The notes under the pieces were generated by a model. That model worked only from the letters and a program-made list of their open reading frames with translations. It was not told the origin of the DNA and did no database searches. Both the position numbers and the translations under genes were made by a program. From contig NZ_ML660053.1 in assembly GCF_007004665.1 (NCBI RefSeq), positions 434,001-498,000 on the forward strand: 64,000 bases of DNA. Direction: 5' to 3'. Positions 9,160-17,179 of this stretch are shown piece after piece. This DNA is from Denitrobaculum tricleocarpae (GTDB taxonomy: Bacteria > Pseudomonadota > Alphaproteobacteria > Kiloniellales > Kiloniellaceae). Every line of letters begins with the position of its first letter. Positions within the stretch are counted from its first letter, which is position 1.

Positions 9160-9684
9160 ATGACAACGAAAGCGGCTTCGCTTACGTCCTCGCTCCTGAC
9201 TCCCAAGGGTGCAGCCATTCCGTCTGGAACAGCCCCGCCCGTGGAGGAAGAGGATTCTGAGCTCGAATACTCGAATCCGGAATTTCTGGAGCGTGATCAG
9301 AAGACGCTGCGCGAGCAGGTGGCCATCCTCAAATCTTCGTTCTCCACCGAGAAGGTAGCGAAAAAGAAGACGGAAGAGGAGGCGGAGCCCTCGCCGATTG
9401 TCTCCAGCATCATTGCGCGCGCGGCCCAGCAGCGGCAGAAGGTTGCGGCGCGGCAGGCCCGGGCGCTGAACACGCACCCCAAGCTGGACGATCATGGGCG
9501 CGTCAAGATGTCTCTCAGGCTCGATGAAAAGAGACATTTAATGCTCAAGCTTGCGGCGGCGCATCTCAACCAGAGCGCACAGGAATTTTTGGTCGAAGCT
9601 TTTGACAGTCATATAAAGAAGGTTGCCAAGAGCTGCGGTGGTTCCGAGTTCGCGGCAATGGTGGACGATGTTGACCGGGGCTAG
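9160..9684 (+). CDS. Small basic protein with C-terminal ribbon-helix-helix-like domain
   Basis: A 174-residue protein not recognised as a named family. Residues 1-60 are low-complexity (Pro/Glu/Ser), 62-105 is a charged Lys/Glu then Gln/Arg/Ala helical stretch, and 115-152 looks like a ribbon-helix-helix fold: a beta strand VKMSLRLDEK, then two amphipathic helices ending in SAQEFLVEAFDSHI. RHH domains dimerise and bind DNA or partner proteins. Lying 14 bp after ParA, it could be the ParA partner (ParB/ParG-like in role) or the operon repressor. The RHH reading comes from pattern only. Confidence 0.7.
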   Translation: MTTKAASLTSSLLTPKGAAIPSGTAPPVEEEDSELEYSNPEFLERDQKTLREQVAILKSSFSTEKVAKKKTEEEAEPSPIVSSIIARAAQQRQKVAARQARALNTHPKLDDHGRVKMSLRLDEKRHLMLKLAAAHLNQSAQEFLVEAFDSHIKKVAKSCGGSEFAAMVDDVDRG

Positions 9685-9807
9685 GTGCCACGCCGAGGTT
9701 CGGGCCGGACAGGCTGCGAAACGAGCGTCGGTAAGGACAGGGTTTAAGGATAAGCAGGTCTTGTACGGGCTAAGCGGCCGGCAAGACGGGCGGGAGTTCT
9801 CAACGGC

Positions 9808-10920
9808 ATGAATCCAATGAATGAGGAACTGCTTCAGAGCGACGCCGGCGGCGAATCTCGTCCCGCCGGGTCGCTGACCAGTGGCATGATCAGGCGCCGA
9901 AAACCGGTGCGTGTGGCGACTCCCGAGGATATGGGCGGACCGAGGACCGAGGCGCCTGCGCAGGGTGCACAGGAACTCACGGCGCGGGTCGAAGCTGCCT
10001 TCTCTGAAGATTCAGCGGGTGCGGCTGGTCAAGAAGCGCAATCCGGATCTTCCCCCCAATCTGCCCCCGAAGCTCCTGCCGCGCCGAACCAGGATGAGGC
10101 TCTCCATGCCCGTCAGCAGGAACTGCGGCGCTTAGCGGCTGAACGTGCCGAGGCGCAAAAGCGTCCCTTGCAGGTTCCAGGCGCATCCGAAGCGCCAGGA
10201 TCGGATGCGGCTTCCAGTGCGCCGCCGCGTTCCCACGAGAATGGTACAGCGGTCACCGGACCCACGGCAGAGACGCCCGCGGGTCAGCCGCCTCAGGCTT
10301 TCGAAGCTCCGCAACAGCCCGTGTCACCGGACCAGGCTGCACACGCTGCCCGCAATATCGACGATCTCCATCAGGCACCGGTCAGCGCCCCGGCAGGCAC
10401 CAAGAGAAAGAGCCTGGTCCAGGGTGGTATGACCCCGCTCGAGCGCCGCAGAGCTGCGCAAGAACATCAAAAGAAACTGGCGGAAGCGCAAGAGCGCGCC
10501 GCGCACGCGAAACCCCGTGACGTGGCCTCCTATTGGGACGAATTGCGACGCGGCCGCCAGGTTCCCTCTGTCATCGACATCGATCCGAGCGAAGTTGCCC
10601 AGCACTGGCCGAACTCGCTCATGATCAACTGCAACGACATTAGCGACCATGCGACGGTGGAACGGTCTTTCGCAGAGGTCATGCGCGGCGCCCGTGAACA
10701 GGCGGCGGCACAGGGTGATGTCCTGATCGAATACACACCGATGGTGACGGAATGGATTATGACGGTCGGGCGGGAAGTGGCCCGAGCCGGCCGGCCGATC
10801 CAGGACATCGAGGTCTTCCCGACGTCGGTGGGTAACGTCAGCTATCGCGTAATCGCCTTGCCCCTGAGCGGCGAGCGCTTGGGTGACGTCCACGCGCTGT
10901 GTCATATCACGCACGCTTGA
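9808..10920 (+). CDS. Disordered protein with C-terminal PAS_5-like domain
   Basis: A 370-residue protein of unknown function. Residues 1-200 are Pro/Gln/Ala/Glu-rich and probably disordered; 207-235 is a charged helix (LERRRAAQEHQKKLAEAQERAA). Residues 238-368 resemble the alphaproteobacterial PAS_5 domain: SYWDELRRGRQVPSVIDIDP, then WPNSLMI, and a C-terminal sheet with SYRVIALPLSGER. The usual PAS_5 heart (a G-T-rich strand after the first motif) is poorly conserved, so the match is suggestive rather than firm. Third gene of the ParA module, 123 bp after the RHH gene. ATG 9817 is an alternative start. It may be the cargo or cargo-adaptor for ParA. Confidence 0.65.
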   Translation: MNPMNEELLQSDAGGESRPAGSLTSGMIRRRKPVRVATPEDMGGPRTEAPAQGAQELTARVEAAFSEDSAGAAGQEAQSGSSPQSAPEAPAAPNQDEALHARQQELRRLAAERAEAQKRPLQVPGASEAPGSDAASSAPPRSHENGTAVTGPTAETPAGQPPQAFEAPQQPVSPDQAAHAARNIDDLHQAPVSAPAGTKRKSLVQGGMTPLERRRAAQEHQKKLAEAQERAAHAKPRDVASYWDELRRGRQVPSVIDIDPSEVAQHWPNSLMINCNDISDHATVERSFAEVMRGAREQAAAQGDVLIEYTPMVTEWIMTVGREVARAGRPIQDIEVFPTSVGNVSYRVIALPLSGERLGDVHALCHITHA

Positions 10921-11371
10921 GGCCCGCGGCACTTCGCGCCGAAGTCTCATCGAACAGAGTAGCGGAAGGCGGGCCACTTGGCGCGTCTCCCTTTTTGCTC
11001 TCTTGAATCTCAGCCCTTCAAATCGCTGACCCTGGGGCGGATCATCTTTCGACGGAACCGCTTATCGGGCTCCAAAAAAGGCGTGACTCTGCTCGAATTC
11101 AGAAGGTTGGCTGTGGTTCAGGGCGAGGGACGAACTCCCGAGCAGACACCACTTAACCTGACTTGACCAATGGAGTTGAATTGGGACCGGTTTTGGTGGG
11201 GCGGAATCGTACGTGAGCGTCTTCCCGACCTTCGTGGCCGGCGCAGCGAATTCACTCTTTGAGCCCATACCTACGTCATTGACGCAGTGCAACGAATGTC
11301 GGAATTGCGTATCACTTAGGATTTTTCCTTAGTGTCTTGATCGAAGCAGTTGCCGCATATTACTAAGGGAT
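10921..11371. promoter_or_regulatory. Intergenic region with candidate ArsR operator
   Basis: The first 390 bp contain nothing I recognise beyond a small hairpin, ACTTCGCGCCGAAGT, just after the PAS_5-like gene. Close to the ArsR start, CCTTAGT (11327-11333) and ACTAAGG (11362-11368) form an exact 7-bp inverted pair, with further TTAG/CTAAG motifs around them. Such spaced inverted repeats fit autorepression by the downstream ArsR-type regulator. Confidence 0.45.
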
Positions 11372-11713
11372 ATGTCTAAGTATGAATCGAACCTTGACCT
11401 CTGCTTTTCCGCGCTCGGTGATCCAACTCGGCGCGTCATCCTTCAGCGCCTTGCGAGGGGCGAGGCATCGGTGAGCGAATTAGCAGAGCCACATGAGATG
11501 GCTTTGCCTTCGTTCATGGAGCATCTGAAGAAGCTTGAAGCGGCCAATCTGGTAACGTCGAAAAAGAAAGGGCGGACGCGGATATGCGCGTTGGCACCGA
11601 ACGCCTTCGCACCCGCAAAGGACTGGCTGACCGAACAGAGCGACATCTGGGAAGGACGGCTCAACCGCTTTGACGATTACATCAAAAACCTCATGCAGGA
11701 GCGAAACAAATGA
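11372..11713 (+). CDS. ArsR-family winged-helix repressor (SRPBCC-linked type)
   Basis: A 113-residue winged-helix DNA-binding protein. Hallmarks are FSALGDPTRRVILQRLARGEASVSELA, the recognition-helix area LPSFMEHLKKLEAANLV and the wing KKGRTRICAL. No metal-binding Cys pair (CVC) is present, so it is not an arsenic sensor; this subclass usually controls a downstream SRPBCC gene. Stop and next start overlap (ATGA), showing co-translation with the SRPBCC gene. An inverted repeat just upstream may be its operator. Confidence 0.9.
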   Translation: MSKYESNLDLCFSALGDPTRRVILQRLARGEASVSELAEPHEMALPSFMEHLKKLEAANLVTSKKKGRTRICALAPNAFAPAKDWLTEQSDIWEGRLNRFDDYIKNLMQERNK

Positions 11714-12177
11714 AACTGGATCCGAAGACCGATCTGACCTTCACGCGCACGATCAATGCACCCAGGGAGCTGCTATGGGAGTGCTGGACTACACCCAAGC
11801 ACATCAAGCACTTCTTTGTCCCAAAGCCACACGGAATTGACGCTTGCGAAATCGACCTGCGGGTCGGTGGCAAGTTCAACACCACGATGAATGTCGAGGG
11901 CAATCTCATGGAGAACGAAGGCGTCTATCTCGAAGTCGTCGAAGGCGAACGCCTGGTCTTCACCGACACCTATAGCGAAGGCTGGAAACCCGCAGCTGAC
12001 CCGTTCATGACGGCGATCATCGAATTTGCAGATGATAGGAATGGTGGAACGATCTACACCGCTACTGCCAGGCATCGCTCGCCTGAAGCCCGCCAGAACC
12101 ACGAAGACATGGGGTTCTATGATGGATGGGGAACCGTGGCAACGCAACTTGAGGAATATGCCAGCAGCTTGAGATGA
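11710..12177 (+). CDS. SRPBCC (AHSA1-like) domain protein
   Basis: A 155-residue START-like hydrophobic-cavity protein of the Aha1 C-terminal type. The entry signature TINAPRELLWECWTTPKHIKHFF, the middle EIDLRVGGKF and the C-terminal GFYDGWGTVATQLEEY are all typical. These proteins bind small hydrophobic ligands; the physiological ligand is unknown. It is translationally coupled to the ArsR gene, a very common pairing, and is paralogous to the SRPBCC protein at 15.4 kb. Confidence 0.9.
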   Translation: MKLDPKTDLTFTRTINAPRELLWECWTTPKHIKHFFVPKPHGIDACEIDLRVGGKFNTTMNVEGNLMENEGVYLEVVEGERLVFTDTYSEGWKPAADPFMTAIIEFADDRNGGTIYTATARHRSPEARQNHEDMGFYDGWGTVATQLEEYASSLR

Positions 12178-12344
12178 AACGAAGGAAGGAGTCAGCAACC
12201 AACCGAGGCCACTGATACAGTGCCAGAGCGCCTTTAACGGACACCCGTATTGCAGTCATTTGCCGTGCCAACCTCTCAAATCGGCGAAGCGCACCTTGCC
12301 GTCATTGTCTGGGTGGCAGGATCGCGGTCAAAAGCTGCCGCTGA

Positions 12345-12929
12345 TCAGGGTTTGTTTTCGGTCGCCGCCGCTTCGCGTTTTCTGGCGCGGAAAGCAGCCG
12401 TCTTGGTACGGTTCTGACAGGCTGACGAGCAAAACCGCCGGGTGGCGTTTTTTGATGTGTCTGCATAAGCCCGGTCGCAGTTATCCGCCATACAGATGCC
12501 GAGACGATGCGCATTCTGCGTGCCTATCATCCGGGCAAGTCCCTCGGCACAAATCGCGGTCCACATTGGCAGAACGGCAGCACTCGCCGGATGGTGGTGG
12601 AGGTGCCAGACCCCCTCTTCCTTTGCCAGATAGGGGGGCGCTGGGTGCTCCGACAGGATATTGTTCAGCAATTCTGCCGCGTCATCGATGTCACCTCCAT
12701 CAATACCGACGAATATCGCGCGCAGTCGTTGTGCCAACGCCACGAAACCGTCAGCGTCATCCTCCGACACGGCAGCGACAGAAGGAGGGTCTATCGCAAC
12801 AACCTCCCGGACGGCTTCTAGCACTTCGATCTCAGTGACCGGCTTTCCGCAGGCATAGCCGGGCGTAAGACTGTTTGCGAAGCCAACGGAAGCCAGAACC
12901 CCGGCGTCTATGTAACTGTCTAATTTCAT
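12345..12929 (-). CDS. CGNR zinc-finger transcriptional regulator (ABATE-like)
   Basis: A 194-residue regulator. The C-terminal zinc finger has the pattern ICMADNCDRAYAD then RRFCSSACQNRTK; the family name motif CGNR appears here as CQNR. The N-terminal region is the predicted ligand-sensing ABATE-type domain. It is divergent from an SDR gene with about 107 bp between starts; such regulators often control the neighbouring gene. Repeated GTCTATGTA motifs (12906-12914 inside the first codons, 12946-12954 in the spacer) could be operator sites. Confidence 0.85.
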   Translation of the reverse strand: MKLDSYIDAGVLASVGFANSLTPGYACGKPVTEIEVLEAVREVVAIDPPSVAAVSEDDADGFVALAQRLRAIFVGIDGGDIDDAAELLNNILSEHPAPPYLAKEEGVWHLHHHPASAAVLPMWTAICAEGLARMIGTQNAHRLGICMADNCDRAYADTSKNATRRFCSSACQNRTKTAAFRARKREAAATENKP

Positions 12930-13036
12930 TTGATCAGTAACTTGTGTCTATGTATCCTGTATCTATCAAAATGAATAATGGCAGTTACCATCCCACAACG
13001 CAACGCGCTCGAAACGACGGTGGAGGAGAACAAGAC
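12930..13036. promoter_or_regulatory. Divergent promoter between CGNR regulator and SDR
   Basis: A 107-bp AT-richer spacer. GTCTATGTA at 12946-12954 repeats the same sequence at 12906-12914, 40 bp apart (about four helical turns), each followed by a C-TGT-like tail. This spacing on one DNA face suggests two binding sites for a dimeric regulator, most simply the CGNR protein. A GGAGGAG Shine-Dalgarno lies before the SDR start. Confidence 0.4.
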
Positions 13037-13948
13037 ATGGAAAAGCCCCTGAGAAACAAAATTGCCTTGGTGGCAGGCGGAACACGCGGCGCAGGCAGAG
13101 GAATCGCGACAGAGTTGGGGCGTGCCGGGGCCACGGTCTATGTAACGGGACGTTCGACAACTGAAAGCCGATCCGAGATGGACCGGCCCGAAACCATCGA
13201 GGAAACCGCCGCGCTTGTCGATCAGGCTGGTGGCGTTGGCATTGCCGTCAGGGTCGATCATCTCATCCCCTCGGAGGTAAAGGCACTGGTCGACAGTCTC
13301 CGGTCAGAGCAGGGCCAACTGGACATTCTGGTGAATGATATCTGGGGGGCGACCCGGATGGAATGGAACAAAACGCTTTGGGAAAGTGATCTCGACTATG
13401 GTTTGCGAACCCTGCGGCTGGCCGTCGATACTCACGCTATTACCGGGCATTTTGCCTTGCCGTTGCTGATCGAGCGACCCGGTGCTCTGGTTGTCGAAGT
13501 GACTGACGGAACCGACGAGTACAACGCAGCCAACTATCGCGTGTCTTTCTTCTTTGATCTTGCCAAGGCAGCAGTGAACCGCATGGCTTTTTCTCTGGCC
13601 CATGAACTGAAACCCTATGGTGGCACGGCGGTGGCATTGACGCCGGGCTGGCTTCGCTCCGAAGCCATGCTGGATGCTTTCGATGTAACGGAGGCGACCT
13701 GGCGAGATGCAACTGACAAGGTGCCGCATTTTGCGATTTCCGAAAGCCCGGCGTACGTCGGTCGTGCCGTTGCAGCTTTGGCAGCCGACCCGGAGCGCGC
13801 GCGGTGGAACGGCCAGTCGCTTTCGAGCGGTGGTCTGGCGCAGATTTACGGCTTCACCGACACGGATGGCAGCCAGCCGGATGCTTGGCGATATGTTCCG
13901 GAAGTGCAGGATGCAGGAAAACCTGCCGACACGACCGGGTATCGGTAG
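13037..13948 (+). CDS. Short-chain dehydrogenase/reductase
   Basis: A 303-residue NAD(P)-dependent oxidoreductase. Start at ATG 13037 behind GGAGGAGAA; the frame is open further upstream but without SDR features. The Rossmann motif is VAGGTRGAGRGIA, the NNAG-like position is VNDIWGA, and the catalytic Tyr/Lys is degenerate: the Ser/Tyr region reads VTDGTDEYNAANYRVSFFFDLAKAAV, giving a plausible Tyr...Lys pair. It matches the group of SDRs found next to regulators in antibiotic or xenobiotic clusters. Divergent from the CGNR regulator and followed at once by a DMT exporter gene. Confidence 0.88.
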   Translation: MEKPLRNKIALVAGGTRGAGRGIATELGRAGATVYVTGRSTTESRSEMDRPETIEETAALVDQAGGVGIAVRVDHLIPSEVKALVDSLRSEQGQLDILVNDIWGATRMEWNKTLWESDLDYGLRTLRLAVDTHAITGHFALPLLIERPGALVVEVTDGTDEYNAANYRVSFFFDLAKAAVNRMAFSLAHELKPYGGTAVALTPGWLRSEAMLDAFDVTEATWRDATDKVPHFAISESPAYVGRAVAALAADPERARWNGQSLSSGGLAQIYGFTDTDGSQPDAWRYVPEVQDAGKPADTTGYR

Positions 13949-13950
13949 GA

Positions 13951-14889
13951 GTGGCAAGGATAGCACCCGTCGGGTCGGCGATTTCCAGGCAACCAGCGAA
14001 GGGCATCGCACTCATGGCTCTTGCGATGCTTTTGATTCCAATCGTGGACGGGATCGCAAAATATCTCAGTGCCGACTACTCACCGTTCTTCCTTTCCTGG
14101 GCACGCTACGCGGTCGCCAGCGCGATCGTTCTTCCGGCTGCCGCGATCTTGCGGGGTCGGCATTTCCTCCCGAGGGAACGCCGAAAGTCGCATGTAGCGC
14201 GAACGGTCTGTCTTGTCGCGGCGATGACGCTCTACTTTCTTTCGATAGCGCGCATTCCGCTGGCGACGGCGGTCAGTGCCTACTTTGTTGGACCCATCAT
14301 TGCGGTCGCCCTTTCCGTTGTCATTTTGAAGGAACGCGTAACGCGCCGGAGATTTGTCAGCCTTGTCCTCGGCTTCGTTGGGGCGTTGATCATCCTGAGA
14401 CCCGGAACCGTGATCGAGCCGGGCATTCTCCTGGCACTCGGCGCCGGTCTGTTCTTTGCGCTCTATCTCGTTGCCACACGGCATGCGTCAACAGCCAGCG
14501 ATCTGTCCGAAACGCTGACGTTTCAATGTGTCGTAGGGACAATACTGTTGACACCCCAAGCCCTCCTGTCCTGGTCCACACCAACATGGGAAGATCTGAC
14601 TTTTTTTGTCGGCCTTGGTGGACTTTCTGCGGCCAGTCACGGCCTCGCGATCGCCGCCTTTCGGTTTGCCGATGTGTTATCCTTGTCGCCACTGGTCTAC
14701 TTGGAACTGATTGGGGCAGTTTTTATCGGCTACTTTGCGTTCAACGAAGTGCCACAAGGACCCTCAATCGTCGGCGCTGCTTTGATTGTGGTCGCTGGGT
14801 ATCTTTTGCTCAACAGTCACACGCGAATGTCCAAAAGGCCTGAGAAACCACTGGAGCCGTTGCCGCTGGGCTCGCACACCAAGAGCTGA
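13951..14889 (+). CDS. DMT-family (EamA) transporter
   Basis: A membrane protein with about ten helices in two EamA repeats (first about 20-150, second about 165-295). Motifs include DGIAKYLSADYSPFFLSWARY in helices 1-2 and AYFVGPIIAVALSVVILKERVT at the end of repeat 1. The start is uncertain: GTG 13951 lies two bases after the SDR stop (312 residues, preferred for coupling), and ATG 14014 begins the first helix. The family exports amino acids or small metabolites. Probably co-transcribed with the SDR gene and under the same CGNR control; the substrate is unknown. Confidence 0.85.
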   Translation: MARIAPVGSAISRQPAKGIALMALAMLLIPIVDGIAKYLSADYSPFFLSWARYAVASAIVLPAAAILRGRHFLPRERRKSHVARTVCLVAAMTLYFLSIARIPLATAVSAYFVGPIIAVALSVVILKERVTRRRFVSLVLGFVGALIILRPGTVIEPGILLALGAGLFFALYLVATRHASTASDLSETLTFQCVVGTILLTPQALLSWSTPTWEDLTFFVGLGGLSAASHGLAIAAFRFADVLSLSPLVYLELIGAVFIGYFAFNEVPQGPSIVGAALIVVAGYLLLNSHTRMSKRPEKPLEPLPLGSHTKS

Positions 14890-15029
14890 CACTCGGCTGC
14901 CTCCGGAGAATGACAGCAAAGTCCGCGCTTCTGCCTCAATACATCAAGCAGCCTAGGTGCGGTTCGAGCCCAAACTGCTCATCCGTCATGGGTTTTGACG
15001 TACGTGGGATATCTCGTAATGCCGTTCAC

Positions 15030-15075
15030 TATAATCTGTTTTTACTATATAACACATTCGCTATATAATGAAGTT
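15030..15075 (+). promoter_or_regulatory. Promoter and candidate operator of the second ArsR-SRPBCC operon
   Basis: TTTACT (15041-15046), a 17-bp gap and TATAAT (15064-15069) make a near-consensus sigma-70 promoter. Its expected start point falls at the A of the ArsR ATG (15076), and there is no strong Shine-Dalgarno, so the transcript may be leaderless. A second TATAAT is at 15030-15035. The repeated CTATATAA motif (15045-15052 and 15061-15068) overlaps the promoter and could be the repressor site. Confidence 0.5.
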
Positions 15076-15408
15076 ATGGATACACTCGACTCAGTCTTTC
15101 ACGCCCTTTCCGACCCGACACGACGGGCCATCCTCGCGCGCCTTGTCCAAGGTGAAGCCACTGTGGATCAAATTCGTAAACCCTTCGAGATGTCACAGCC
15201 GTCTGTCTCGCGCCATCTCAAGGTACTTGAGCACGCAGGGCTGATCTCAACACGGATTGATGGCACATCGCGGCCACGTCGCATTGAACCTGCCGCTTTT
15301 GCGGCGATCGAGGACTGGTTGGAAGGGTACCGCGCTGTCTGGCAGGCAAACTATGCCCGGCTTGATGGCGTTCTCGAAGACCTCAAGCAGAAGGATGATG
15401 CCCAATGA
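15076..15408 (+). CDS. ArsR-family winged-helix repressor
   Basis: A 110-residue winged-helix protein. ATG 15076 (MDTLDSVFHALSDPTRR) is chosen because the family signature begins here; the upstream extension of the frame is AT-rich promoter DNA. HTH region VDQIRKPFEMSQPSVSRHLKVLEHAGLI, wing RIDGTSRPRRIEP. No metal-binding Cys motif. Overlaps the following SRPBCC gene by four bases. It is a paralogue in kind, not a close copy, of the ArsR at 11.4 kb. Confidence 0.92.
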   Translation: MDTLDSVFHALSDPTRRAILARLVQGEATVDQIRKPFEMSQPSVSRHLKVLEHAGLISTRIDGTSRPRRIEPAAFAAIEDWLEGYRAVWQANYARLDGVLEDLKQKDDAQ

Positions 15409-15875
15409 CACCACTTCAGATGACCACACCAACCAACACAACGATCGAAATCATCCGGAGCTTCGATGCGCCGAGGCCGCTTGTCTGGCGGGCGCACACC
15501 GAACCGGAACTGGTCAAACGTTGGCTTACAGGACCGTCCGGCCACACCATGCCCGTCTGCGAGATCGATCTGCGTGTCGGCGGCACTTACCGCTATGTCT
15601 GGGAATGGTCGGAGGGGCGCATGGTTGCAACCGGCACGTATAAGGAAATCGCGCCAGAGCAACGGATCCTTTGCACGGAGGTCTTCGATATCTTTCCCGA
15701 TAACGAGACGCTCGTGGAACAGGTGTTTTCCGAGAAGGGCGGACGGACCATTGTCGCGATGAACCTGCACTATGACAGCCAAGAGACACGCGACGGTGTG
15801 CTGCAAAGCCCGATGGATGAAGGGCTTGAGGCCAGCTATCGCAACCTGGATGCACTTGTCGCCGAGACTGTGTGA
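15405..15875 (+). CDS. SRPBCC (AHSA1-like) domain protein
   Basis: A 156-residue Aha1-type START-fold protein: RSFDAPRPLVWRAHTEPELVKRWL entry, EIDLRVGGTYRYVWEW core strand and SPMDEGLEASYRNLDALV terminal helix. ATGA overlap with the ArsR gene; an internal ATG at 15420 is an alternative start. Second gene of a four-gene string (ArsR, SRPBCC, AlkD-like, and the probable glycolipid-binding protein). Role inferred as binding a small hydrophobic molecule. Confidence 0.9.
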   Translation: MTPLQMTTPTNTTIEIIRSFDAPRPLVWRAHTEPELVKRWLTGPSGHTMPVCEIDLRVGGTYRYVWEWSEGRMVATGTYKEIAPEQRILCTEVFDIFPDNETLVEQVFSEKGGRTIVAMNLHYDSQETRDGVLQSPMDEGLEASYRNLDALVAETV

Positions 15876-16561
15876 TGTGTGCTGCGAGGCAACTTGTTGC
15901 CGCGCTTGAGGAGGTGGCTGACCCATCTGACATCGCCTACGTCGCTCGCTTCTACAAAGGTGGAGATCCCCATACGCAGGTACTGGGCGTCCGTATGCCT
16001 AAGGTCTTCCCGCTCGCCAAGCAATTTGCTTCGCTGACTCTGGGCGAGATTGAGACTTTGCTTGAAGACAGCAGATATGAAGTGCGCATGGCCGCCGTTG
16101 CGGTTATGGATTTTCAGGCCCGAGAGAAGTCCCTTGATCTCCCGCAACGCAAAGCCCTGTTCGATCTCTATCTGCGTCGCCACGACCGGATCAACAACTG
16201 GGATTTTGTGGACAGGGCCGCGCCGCATGTCATTGGCGAATATCTGGTCGATCGGGATCGCATGATCCTTGACCAACTGGCGCGTTCCGATAATCCGCAT
16301 GAACGGCGCACTGCACTAGTCAGCACATATGCCTTTATCAAACGTAATGACGTGGACGACACGTTCCGTATTGCCGGGATCCTCGCGGCGGACCCGGATG
16401 ACTACGTGCAAAAGGCGATAGGATCATGGGTGCGGGAGGCCGGCAAGCGGGATGAAGACGCCCTTGTCCGCGTCCTGAATGATTACAAGGAGAGGTTGCC
16501 GCGCACGACATTCACCGCAGCGGCCGAGCTGTTGCCCGACGAGATAAGAAGCGCACTTTGA
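15875..16561 (+). CDS. DNA alkylation repair protein, AlkD-like HEAT-repeat family
   Basis: A 228-residue protein made of HEAT-like helical repeats, the fold of the AlkC/AlkD glycosylases that remove alkylated bases. Family signatures seen: GVRMPKVFPLAKQF, the YEVRMAAVAVMDFQAR repeat, NNWDFVDRAAPHVIG (with the Trp and Asp that face the lesion) and DDYVQKAIGSWVREAGKRD. ATG 15875 overlaps the SRPBCC stop (TGATG), so it is co-translated with a gene of unrelated fold. Pairing with ArsR-SRPBCC is unusual and may signal a response to a reactive compound. Confidence 0.9.
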   Translation: MCAARQLVAALEEVADPSDIAYVARFYKGGDPHTQVLGVRMPKVFPLAKQFASLTLGEIETLLEDSRYEVRMAAVAVMDFQAREKSLDLPQRKALFDLYLRRHDRINNWDFVDRAAPHVIGEYLVDRDRMILDQLARSDNPHERRTALVSTYAFIKRNDVDDTFRIAGILAADPDDYVQKAIGSWVREAGKRDEDALVRVLNDYKERLPRTTFTAAAELLPDEIRSAL

Positions 16562-16591
16562 CATGACCAAACAGCTCTCTACGGCGAACGC

Positions 16592-17179
16592 ATGAGCACC
16601 GATCGCGAACAGCCGCTTCGTACTGTCTTGTGGCGAAGATTGGACATCGAGGGCATGGATGCCTGTTCATTCGAACGGTCCGCTGGTGGCTATCTCATTT
16701 CGGGGACGGCGCTCTTCCAAGATCATAGTGGGCCAGCGCTAATCACGTATCAAGTTTCCTGCAACGCTGACTGGTCCAGCCAATCAGCAAGGGTCAGCGG
16801 CTGGACTGGATCGGAGAAGCGGGATTTCACCGTTGAGCGATGCGCAAAGGGGCAGTGGTACAGCGACGGTGAGAAGATCGCCGGTGTGGATGCTCTCCTC
16901 GATATCGATCTGGGGTTCACACCCGCTACAAACACCAATGCTCTGAAAAGGCTGAGGCTTGAGATCGGTCAGCAAGCCGAAACGACCGCCGTCTGGCTCG
17001 ATACGGAGGACTGGCGCTTCAAACCTTTGAAGCAGGTGTATCACCGGCTCTCGGAGACTGAGTACGCCTACAGTTCGCCTTCACATGATTATGCGGCCAA
17101 TCTGGTGACAGACGCGTTCGAGATCATTCGGTCCTACCCACAACTCTGGACGGAAGTTTCGCATCCAAGGTCGTCGTAG
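16592..17179 (+). CDS. Putative glycolipid-binding domain protein (PF06475-like)
   Basis: A 195-residue protein resembling the putative glycolipid-binding family: it opens with VLWRRLDIEGMDACSFER, has a GYLISGTALF beta strand, and later the pattern DIDLGFTPATNTNALKRL, near-invariant in this family. Biochemical function is not established. It starts 30 bp after the AlkD-like gene and is likely the last gene of that operon. No signal peptide, so cytoplasmic. Confidence 0.85.
   Translation: MSTDREQPLRTVLWRRLDIEGMDACSFERSAGGYLISGTALFQDHSGPALITYQVSCNADWSSQSARVSGWTGSEKRDFTVERCAKGQWYSDGEKIAGVDALLDIDLGFTPATNTNALKRLRLEIGQQAETTAVWLDTEDWRFKPLKQVYHRLSETEYAYSSPSHDYAANLVTDAFEIIRSYPQLWTEVSHPRSS

Noticed and set aside
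8453-10920. Chromosomal parAB partition locus
   Set aside because: No ParB-type protein, no gidA/gidB neighbours and no parS cluster seen.
12260-12838. 192-codon plus-strand frame opposite the CGNR gene
   Set aside because: Shadow of the CGNR regulator, whose zinc-finger motif is clear on the minus strand.
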